Assembly: GCA_947478985.1 (NCBI GenBank)
Contig: CANJYC010000147.1
Span: 1 to 5,504 of the forward strand
Length of the DNA: 5,504 bases
Reading direction: 5' to 3'
Source: Acidobacteriota bacterium
GTDB lineage: Bacteria > Acidobacteriota > Vicinamibacteria > Vicinamibacterales > UBA2999
The translations under genes and the position numbers were made by a program. Below, piece by piece: positions 1-5,504 of the stretch. The notes beneath the pieces are model-generated. The model was not told the DNA's origin, searched no databases, and was given only the letters and a program-made list of their open reading frames with translations. Position 1 is the first letter of the stretch. The number at the start of each line of letters is the position of its first letter.

Positions 1-1863
1 CTCAGGATTCGCATCGTGCGCGGCCGGTGGGACGCCGAGGATCTGACGGAGTTCTTCGCCCTCCATCACCTCCTGCACGAGCAGGCGCCGCGTGACCGTC
101 TCGAGCAGGTCGCGGCGGGCCGAGAGGATCTCGGTCGCCTCGCTGTGCGCAGCGTTCATGATGCGCTTGACCTCGGAGTCGATGAGCCGGGCGGTGTCTT
201 CCGCGTAGGCCCCGCGCTCGGGGCCAATCGGAATATCGAGGAACTTGCTCCGCTTGGCGCCGTCGTAATTGATGGCGCCGAGCGCGTCACTCATGCCCCA
301 TTCCATCACCATGGCTCGGGCGATGTCGGTGGCGCGCTGAAGATCGTTCTGGGCGCCGGTTGAGATCTCGCCGAGCGCGATCTCCTCGGCCGTCCGCCCG
401 CCCAGCAGCACGGCGAGCTGGTTGAGCAGGTCCTTCCGCTGCATGAGGTAGCGGTCCTCGAGCGGGAGCTGCATGGTGTAGCCGAGCGCGCCGAAGCCCC
501 GCTGGACAATCGAAATCTTGTGTACCGGGTCCATGCCGGTAATGGCGGTGGCCACCAGCGCGTGTCCGGCCTCGTGGTAGGCCACGATTTCACGCTCCTT
601 GGTGCTCATCACGCGCTTCTTCTCGAGGCCGGCAATCAGCCGGTCGATCGCCTCATCGAAGTCGTGCATGTCGACCGACGTCTTGTCCTTCCGCGCAGCG
701 AGCAGTGCCGCTTCGTTGACGAGATTGGCGAGGTCAGCACCGGCAAAGCCAGCCGTCCGTGCCGCGATCGTCCGGAGGTTCACGGTCGGGGAGAGCTTGA
801 CCCCCTTTGTGTGAATCACAAGCACGGCCTCGCGGCCTTTCACATCCGGTTTGTCGACCAGCACCTGCCGGTCAAAGCGTCCGGGTCGAAGCAGCGCCGG
901 GTCGAGCACCTCAGGGCGGTTGGTGGCTGCCATGATGATGATGGCTTTGTGCGAATCGAAGCCGTCCATTTCAGCCAGGAGCTGGTTCAGCGTCTGCTCG
1001 CGTTCCTCATGGGAGCCCATGGGGCTCTGCACGCGGGCCCGGCCAAGTGCGTCGAGTTCGTCGATGAAGATGATGCAGGGGGCCTTGGCTTCGGCCTGTG
1101 CGAACAGGTCGCGCACGCGCGCCGCGCCGACGCCGACGAACATCTCCACGAATTCCGATCCGCTCAGGCTGAAGAAGGGGACCTTGGCCTCACCGGCCAC
1201 CGCGCGGGCGAGCAGCGTCTTACCGGTGCCGGGCGGGCCGACGAGCAGCACGCCCTTGGGAATGCGGCCGCCGAGCGTCGTGTACTTCTTGGGGTTGCGC
1301 AGGAACTCCACGATTTCCCTGAGTTCCTGCTGCGCTTCGTCGACGCCCGCGACGTCGGCGAAGCTGACCTTCACGTCGTCGTCTGAAAACACCCGGTGCT
1401 TGCTGCGCGCGAACGACATCACGCCGCCTTCGGCGCCTCCCATGCGGCGCATGAAAAAGCTCCAGAGTGCGAAAAGCAGCAGCAGGGGCACGATCCAGCC
1501 GAGCACTTCGGGAAGCCAGCGGCTGACGAACTCGCCGGTGTACTTCACCCCGGCGGCATCGAGGTCTTCGAGCAGTTTCGGATCCTCGATCCGTGCGGTG
1601 CTGAAATTCTGCTGGCCGTTGATTTCGCGCTTGTACGAGCCGCGAATCACCTGCTCGCCGACCATGATTTCGGCCACCTGGCCGCCACGGACAGCCACCT
1701 TGAATTCGCTGTACGAGATCTGCCGGCCCGCCGGCGTCAGGAAATAGGCCTGCGCCAGCGCCACCACGAGGAGCACGCCGAGGACGTACCAGACGGCGCT
1801 TCCGGGACGTCCCCCGGGGCCAAGCGTGCGCTTGTCCCCGGGGCGCTTGTCGCGGGGCTTCAT
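1..1863 (-). CDS. ftsH: ATP-dependent zinc metalloprotease FtsH (C-terminus cut by window edge)
   Basis: Membrane-anchored AAA+ protease that unfolds and degrades damaged membrane and some soluble proteins. The frame is open for 621 codons with no stop before the edge. Seen: basic N-terminus (1-22), first membrane segment about 23-42, extracytoplasmic domain about 45-118, second membrane segment about 120-138. The AAA module has Walker A GPPGTGKT (209-216), pore loop FVG (242-244), Walker B IIFIDELD (264-271) and the second region of homology with arginine fingers R326 and R329. The protease domain has HEAGH (430-434, catalytic E431), with D507 in TGAQNDLQRAT as likely third zinc ligand. E. 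coli FtsH is 644 residues, so probably only a short tail is missing. It lies 26 nt after clpB. The start is uncertain: ATG 1863 has no clear Shine-Dalgarno, and an in-frame GTG at 1890 would add nine residues. It could be an accessory rather than the housekeeping copy. Family assignment is very secure. Confidence 0.96.
   Translation of the reverse strand, partial: MKPRDKRPGDKRTLGPGGRPGSAVWYVLGVLLVVALAQAYFLTPAGRQISYSEFKVAVRGGQVAEIMVGEQVIRGSYKREINGQQNFSTARIEDPKLLEDLDAAGVKYTGEFVSRWLPEVLGWIVPLLLLFALWSFFMRRMGGAEGGVMSFARSKHRVFSDDDVKVSFADVAGVDEAQQELREIVEFLRNPKKYTTLGGRIPKGVLLVGPPGTGKTLLARAVAGEAKVPFFSLSGSEFVEMFVGVGAARVRDLFAQAEAKAPCIIFIDELDALGRARVQSPMGSHEEREQTLNQLLAEMDGFDSHKAIIIMAATNRPEVLDPALLRPGRFDRQVLVDKPDVKGREAVLVIHTKGVKLSPTVNLRTIAARTAGFAGADLANLVNEAALLAARKDKTSVDMHDFDEAIDRLIAGLEKKRVMSTKEREIVAYHEAGHALVATAITGMDPVHKISIVQRGFGALGYTMQLPLEDRYLMQRKDLLNQLAVLLGGRTAEEIALGEISTGAQNDLQRATDIARAMVMEWGMSDALGAINYDGAKRSKFLDIPIGPERGAYAEDTARLIDSEVKRIMNAAHSEATEILSARRDLLETVTRRLLVQEVMEGEELRQILGVPPAAHDANPE
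1828..1857 (-). repeat. Imperfect 15-bp tandem repeat (two copies) in the ftsH N-terminal coding region
   Basis: Units 1828-1842 and 1843-1857 match at 13 of 15 bases by eye. In the ftsH frame they encode the pentapeptides PRDKR and PGDKR (residues 3-12), a basic stretch before the first membrane segment. The region is also rich in short palindromes: CCCCGGGG at 1812-1819 and 1836-1843, GGGACGTCCC at 1804-1813, and the inverted pair CAAGCG/CGCTTG at 1821-1834. It probably arose by small in-frame duplication. No function is shown. Confidence 0.6.
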
Positions 1864-1889
1864 ACCGGGAGAAGTGCCTGCGTTAGCCA

Positions 1890-4484
1890 CTACGCGTCGA
1901 CTGCCTGAGCTGGGGAGAACACGAGTCCATTGTCTCCCACATCAACGGTGATGCGGTCGCCCTCCTTGAACCGTCCCTCGAGCACGTGCATGGCCAGCGG
2001 GTCGAGCACGCGCCGCTGAAGCGTGCGCTTGAGCGGACGCGCGCCATACATCGGGTCGTACCCGTCGGCCACCAGGAACTCCTTGGCCCGGTCCGTGAGC
2101 TCGACGTGGATCTTCCGATCCTCGAGGCGCCTCAGGAGTCCGCGGCCCTGGATGTCGATGATGTGCTTCATGTGCTCGATGCCGAGCGCGTGGAAGAAGA
2201 TGATCTCGTCCAGACGGTTGAGGAACTCCGGGCGGAAGTGGTTCCGGAGCGCCTCGGTAACCGAGCGCCGCACGCCTTCGCCCAGTTCGCCCGTGTGGTC
2301 GGCGATGTACTGGCTGCCGACGTTCGACGTCATGATGACGACCACGTTCTTGAAGTCGACCGTGCGTCCCTTGCCGTCGGTGAGCCGTCCGTCGTCGAGC
2401 AGCTGCAGGAGCACGTTCAGCACGTCCGGGTGGGCTTTCTCCACCTCGTCGAACAACACCACGGCGTAGGGCCGCCGGCGCACCGCTTCGGTGAGCTGCC
2501 CGGCATCGTCGTAGCCGACGTAGCCGGGCGGCGCGCCGATCATCCGCGACACCGTGTGCTTCTCCTGATACTCCGACATATCGATGCGGATGAGCGCGTG
2601 TTCGTCATCGAACAGGAATTCGGCGAGCGCCCGCGCCAGCTCCGTCTTGCCCACGCCGGTCGGGCCCAGGAACATGAAGCTGCCGAGCGGCCGATTGGGA
2701 TCCTGCAGCCCGGCTCTGGCGCGGCGGATGGCGTTGGCGATGGCGGTAATCGCTTCCTGCTGGCCCACCACGCGCTGGTGGAGGCGGTCCTCCATGTGAA
2801 TGAGCTTCTGCACTTCGCCTTCGAGGAGCCGCGTGACGGGGATGTTCGTCCACTTGGCAACCACCTCGGCGATGTCCTCCTCGTCGACGTCTTCCTTGAG
2901 CATGCGCGGCACCTGGTTCTCCGGCGCCGGCTGGCCCTGCTGCTTGATCTGCTTTTCCAGCGCCGGGAGCCGGCCGTATTGCAGCTCAGACGCCTTGGCA
3001 TAGTCGCCGGCGCGTTGCGCGCGCTCGATCTCCAGCCGAACCTGTTCGAGTTCCTCGGTGACCTTGCTCGCGCCCTGGATGGCAGCCTTCTCGCCCTCCC
3101 ACTGCGCCTGGAGCCGCGTCTGGTCTTCCTTCAGGTCGGCGAGTTCCTTGTCGAGTTTGCCCAGTCGGTCGATGGAAGCCTTGTCGGTCTCCTTGCGCAG
3201 GGCTTCGCGCTCGATCTCGAGCTGCATGATCCGGCGCCGCACCTCGTCGAGCTCCACCGGCATCGAGTCAATCTCCATGCGCAGTTTTGAGGCCGCCTCG
3301 TCCATCAGGTCGATCGCCTTGTCCGGGAGGAAGCGATCGGTGATGTAGCGGTGCGACAGGATGGCCGCAGCCACCAGCGCCGCGTCCTTGAAGCGGACGC
3401 TGTGGTGGATCTCGTAGCGTTCGCGCAATCCGCGCAGGATGGAGATCGTGTCCTCCACGGTCGGCTCGCTCACGACGACCGGCTGGAAACGGCGCTCAAG
3501 GGCGGCGTCCTTCTCGATGTGCTTGCGGTACTCATCGAGCGTCGTGGCGCCGATGGTGTGGAGCTCGCCGCGCGCCAGCATCGGCTTGAGCATCTGGGAG
3601 GCGTCCATCGCGCCCTCGGCAGCGCCCGCGCCGACGACCGTGTGCAGCTCGTCGATAAAGAGGACGATCTTGCCGTCCGACTCCGTGATCTCCTTCAGCA
3701 CCGCTTTGAGCCGTTCCTCGAACTCGCCCCGATACTTGGCGCCGGCCACCAGCGCGCCCATGTCGAGCGCGAAGATCCGCTTCTGCTTCAGGCCCTCGGG
3801 AACGTCGCCGCGCACGATGCGCTGCGCCAGCCCTTCGACGATGGCCGTCTTGCCGACGCCCGGCTCACCGATGAGCACCGGGTTGTTCTTCGTGCGGCGC
3901 GACAGCACCTGGATCACGCGGCGGACTTCCTCGTCGCGGCCGATGACCGGATCGAGCTTGCCCTTCTGGGCCAGCTCGGTGAGATCGCGGCCATAGCGGG
4001 TGAGCGCCTCGTAGGTCGCCTCCGGCTGCTGCGAGGTCACGCGCTGGTTCCCGCGGACCATCGTCAACGCGGTGTAGAGGGCATCCTTGGTGACGCCGGC
4101 CTTCTGCAGCATCTGTGCGGCAGGGGAGCGCCCGGCCTCGCTGGCGAGTGCGACGAACAGGTGCTCGGTGCTGACGTACTCGTCCTGCAGGCGCTGCGCT
4201 TCGGCCTGCGCCGAGTCGAAAATCAGCTTCATGCGTGGCGAGAGGCGCACCTCGGCGCCATAGGCCTGCGGCATCTGCTTCAGTAGAGCCCGCCCGTCGG
4301 CGGCTATGCGCGCCGCGTCGAGCTGCATCTTGCTCAGCAGAGACGGGACGATGCCGCCTTGTTGCGTGGCCAGCGTCACAAGCAGGTGTTCGGGTGTGAC
4401 CTCGGCATGATTCTGCTCGGTGGCCAGATTCTGCGCGGTGATGACCGCTTCCTGCGCTTTTTCCGTGAACTTGTTGAGATTCAT
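1890..4484 (-). CDS. clpB: ATP-dependent chaperone ClpB (Hsp100 disaggregase)
   Basis: Cytosolic hexameric disaggregase that pulls polypeptides out of aggregates with the DnaK system. It has 864 residues, close to E. coli ClpB (857). Domains: double Clp N-terminal repeat about 1-146; NBD1 with Walker A GEPGVGKT (206-213), pore loop KYRGEF with Y251, Walker B LFIDELH (D278, E279) and arginines R331/R332; coiled-coil middle domain about 405-530; NBD2 with Walker A GPTGVGKT (607-614), pore loop GYVG (Y655), Walker B VVLFDEVEKAH (D679, E680), arginine finger R757 and sensor-2 GAR (R816). The full middle domain, including the QYG motif at 502-504, marks ClpB rather than ClpA or ClpC and fits Hsp70 partnership. 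No ClpP-docking IGF/IGL-type loop was noticed. ATG 4484 gives the standard MNLNKFT N-terminus, 11 nt after the J-protein stop. Only a weak GGA (4492-4494) precedes it, so translational coupling is likely. The stop is TAG at 1890-1892. Confidence 0.98.
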   Translation of the reverse strand: MNLNKFTEKAQEAVITAQNLATEQNHAEVTPEHLLVTLATQQGGIVPSLLSKMQLDAARIAADGRALLKQMPQAYGAEVRLSPRMKLIFDSAQAEAQRLQDEYVSTEHLFVALASEAGRSPAAQMLQKAGVTKDALYTALTMVRGNQRVTSQQPEATYEALTRYGRDLTELAQKGKLDPVIGRDEEVRRVIQVLSRRTKNNPVLIGEPGVGKTAIVEGLAQRIVRGDVPEGLKQKRIFALDMGALVAGAKYRGEFEERLKAVLKEITESDGKIVLFIDELHTVVGAGAAEGAMDASQMLKPMLARGELHTIGATTLDEYRKHIEKDAALERRFQPVVVSEPTVEDTISILRGLRERYEIHHSVRFKDAALVAAAILSHRYITDRFLPDKAIDLMDEAASKLRMEIDSMPVELDEVRRRIMQLEIEREALRKETDKASIDRLGKLDKELADLKEDQTRLQAQWEGEKAAIQGASKVTEELEQVRLEIERAQRAGDYAKASELQYGRLPALEKQIKQQGQPAPENQVPRMLKEDVDEEDIAEVVAKWTNIPVTRLLEGEVQKLIHMEDRLHQRVVGQQEAITAIANAIRRARAGLQDPNRPLGSFMFLGPTGVGKTELARALAEFLFDDEHALIRIDMSEYQEKHTVSRMIGAPPGYVGYDDAGQLTEAVRRRPYAVVLFDEVEKAHPDVLNVLLQLLDDGRLTDGKGRTVDFKNVVVIMTSNVGSQYIADHTGELGEGVRRSVTEALRNHFRPEFLNRLDEIIFFHALGIEHMKHIIDIQGRGLLRRLEDRKIHVELTDRAKEFLVADGYDPMYGARPLKRTLQRRVLDPLAMHVLEGRFKEGDRITVDVGDNGLVFSPAQAVDA

Positions 4485-4495
4485 GGTGGTATCCG

Positions 4496-5473
4496 TTAAA
4501 CGGCGGAGGGCGTCTCCGCCCCGCTCATAAGTTTCGCCAGCGCCTCCCAGTGTTCCCGCTCGGCAGGCGTCAGCGTCGAAGGAAGTTCGATGTCGATGCG
4601 CGCATACAAGTCACCCTTCTCCTCGGGCTTGTTGACCGAGGGCATCCCGTATCCCTTGAGCCTGAACATCTGGCCATTCTGAGTCGTCGCCGGAATCCGC
4701 AGCCGCGCGGGCTTGCCGCTGATGGTCTGCACCTCCGCCTCGCCGCCCAGGACCGCCGTCGGCGCCGCCACCGGTGCCTTGACGTAGAGGTCACGTCCCT
4801 TGCGCTCGAAGAGCGGATGGGGTGCCAGCTTGACGCGCAGGTAGAGGTCGCCCGATTTTGCGCCCCCGGCGCCGCTCTCGCCCTCGCCGGCGACGCGGAC
4901 GCGTGACCCGTCGCTGACGCCAGCCGGGATGCGGACATCCACCGTGCGGGCGCGGCCGTCGTGCGTCATTGCGAGCCGTCGGGTTGCGCCCCGGAAGGCG
5001 TCCTCGAGCGTGAGTTCCAGTTCGTGCTCCACGTCGCGGCCGGCGCGCTGACGCGAACGGCCCCGCGGGGCACGGCCGGGTTCCGCTGCGCCCCCGAAGA
5101 AGGTGGTGAAGAAGTCGGAGAACGGGTTCGCGTCCCCGAACATCGCCTCCATCTCCTCCTGCGTCATCGTGCGGGAGCCGCCCTGCTGGCCGCCGCCGAA
5201 GCCACCCGCGAACGGGTTGGCGCCGCCGTGGGCCCCCGCCTGTTCGTAGGCGCGCCAGTTGGCGCCGAGTTCGTCGTACTTCTTGCGTTTCCCAGGGTCG
5301 CCGAGCACCTCGTAGGCCTCGTTGATCTCCTTGAACGTCGACTCGGCGACCTTGTTCCCCGGGTTCACGTCGGGGTGATGCTTGCGCGCGAGCTTCCGGT
5401 AGGCCTGTTTGATTTCCTTCTCGGTCGAGGCCTTGGTAACGCCGAGCGTGGTGTAGTAGTCCTTGAAGTCCAT
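4496..5473 (-). CDS. cbpA: Class B J-domain co-chaperone (DnaJ/CbpA-like, no zinc finger)
   Basis: Co-chaperone that binds unfolded clients and stimulates Hsp70 ATP hydrolysis. It has 325 residues. The J domain spans about 4-70 with the HPD motif at 33-35, which contacts DnaK, and the KYDELG ending at 65-70. A Gly/Phe-rich linker covers about 80-128 (NPFAGGFGGG, NPFSDFF, FFGG). The C-terminal substrate-binding domains follow: domain I from about residue 146 (GRDVEHELELTLEDAFRGA) and domain II to about 310, with GDLYLRVKLAPHPLFERKG and KGDLYARIDIELP. There is no CxxCxGxG zinc-finger repeat and no cysteine at all, which makes it class B, like E. coli CbpA, rather than true DnaJ. The symbol reflects that resemblance; many annotations simply say DnaJ. 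ATG 5473 is preferred because it gives the canonical J-domain start and follows a good Shine-Dalgarno, although the frame stays open to the edge. Next to clpB, it most likely feeds substrates to DnaK-ClpB disaggregation. Confidence 0.95.
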   Translation of the reverse strand: MDFKDYYTTLGVTKASTEKEIKQAYRKLARKHHPDVNPGNKVAESTFKEINEAYEVLGDPGKRKKYDELGANWRAYEQAGAHGGANPFAGGFGGGQQGGSRTMTQEEMEAMFGDANPFSDFFTTFFGGAAEPGRAPRGRSRQRAGRDVEHELELTLEDAFRGATRRLAMTHDGRARTVDVRIPAGVSDGSRVRVAGEGESGAGGAKSGDLYLRVKLAPHPLFERKGRDLYVKAPVAAPTAVLGGEAEVQTISGKPARLRIPATTQNGQMFRLKGYGMPSVNKPEEKGDLYARIDIELPSTLTPAEREHWEALAKLMSGAETPSAV

Positions 5474-5479
5474 CGCGCG

Positions 5480-5484
5480 CCTCA
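5480..5484 (-). promoter_or_regulatory. Ribosome binding site of the J-domain gene
   Basis: On the minus strand TGAGG ends 6 nt before ATG 5473. The GAGG core (5483-5480) complements the 16S anti-Shine-Dalgarno at normal spacing. It is the only convincing Shine-Dalgarno in the window and supports this start over any further upstream. Its first three bases are also a possible stop codon of the preceding gene, an arrangement typical of coupled genes. Confidence 0.7.
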
Positions 5485-5504
5485 GAGGCCCAGTGCGTCG
5501 TTGA
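5482..5504 (-). CDS. Possible C-terminal end of an upstream gene (7 codons including the stop)
   Basis: Reading the minus strand from 5502, one frame gives Asn-Asp-Ala-Leu-Gly-Leu followed by TGA (5484-5482). The stop lies 8 nt before the J-protein ATG and overlaps its Shine-Dalgarno, as expected for the end of a preceding operon member. Six residues cannot identify a family, and a chance stop in this frame is possible. The other two minus-strand frames are open through this stretch. No function is assigned. Confidence 0.25.

Noticed and set aside
520..1747. Overlapping plus-strand open frames of 288 and 298 codons opposite ftsH
   Set aside because: They lie antisense to the continuous FtsH reading frame with intact Walker and HEAGH motifs. 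Their translations are skewed (Ser/Arg-rich or His/Arg-rich) and match nothing known to me.
1804..1843. Palindromes before and within the ftsH start region read as a transcription terminator
   Set aside because: They lie inside the ftsH coding sequence and no T-run follows on either strand, so an intrinsic terminator is not supported.
2540..3001. Minus-strand open frame of 153 codons inside clpB in another frame
   Set aside because: Arg/Ser-rich out-of-frame reading of ClpB codons, not a separate gene.
1986..3290. A 434-codon open frame on the plus strand opposite clpB
   Set aside because: It is wholly antisense to a fully motif-supported ClpB. Its translation is low-complexity, rich in Leu, Arg, His, Val and Asp with no recognisable domain. 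Such frames are common opposite GC-rich genes.
4057..4061. Possible internal start for a short ClpB form at Met142, at the N-domain/NBD1 junction
   Set aside because: E. coli makes a short ClpB from an internal start at a similar place, but here no Shine-Dalgarno sits at proper spacing; the nearest AAGGA is about 22 nt upstream.
3351..4286. A 311-codon open frame on the plus strand opposite the N-terminal half of clpB
   Set aside because: Antisense shadow of ClpB with the same Leu/Arg/His-rich composition and no domain or ribosome binding site that I could see.

Overview
The window is a compact, GC-rich bacterial protein quality-control cluster. All real genes read on the minus strand, so transcription runs from high to low coordinates. 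In that order they are a class B J-domain co-chaperone (5473-4496), the disaggregase ClpB (4484-1890) and an FtsH-type membrane AAA+ zinc metalloprotease (1863 to the window edge at 1, C-terminal end missing). Gaps are only 11 and 26 nt, or a 1-nt overlap if ftsH starts at the upstream GTG. There is no room for internal promoters or terminators, which suggests one transcript. The last 31 nt (5474-5504) hold the J-protein ribosome binding site and a stop codon that may end a further upstream gene.

Functionally the genes fit together. The J-protein recruits and stimulates an Hsp70 (DnaK, not in this window), Hsp70 hands aggregates to ClpB, and ClpB threads and releases them. FtsH degrades damaged membrane and some cytosolic proteins. 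All catalytic motifs visible in the three proteins are intact.

The strong GC richness and the style of the proteins suggest a non-enterobacterial, Gram-negative-type lineage, perhaps Acidobacteriota or Gemmatimonadota. That is an impression from sequence style only, with no rRNA or other marker to support it.

No RNA gene, mobile element, CRISPR array, integration site or origin was seen. There is no non-coding stretch longer than 26 nt between the assigned genes. Long open frames on the plus strand are antisense shadows of these genes. I found no convincing novel system. The points worth a second look are the ftsH start, the possibility that this FtsH is an accessory stress paralogue, a small tandem repeat in its N-terminus, and the operon arrangement itself.
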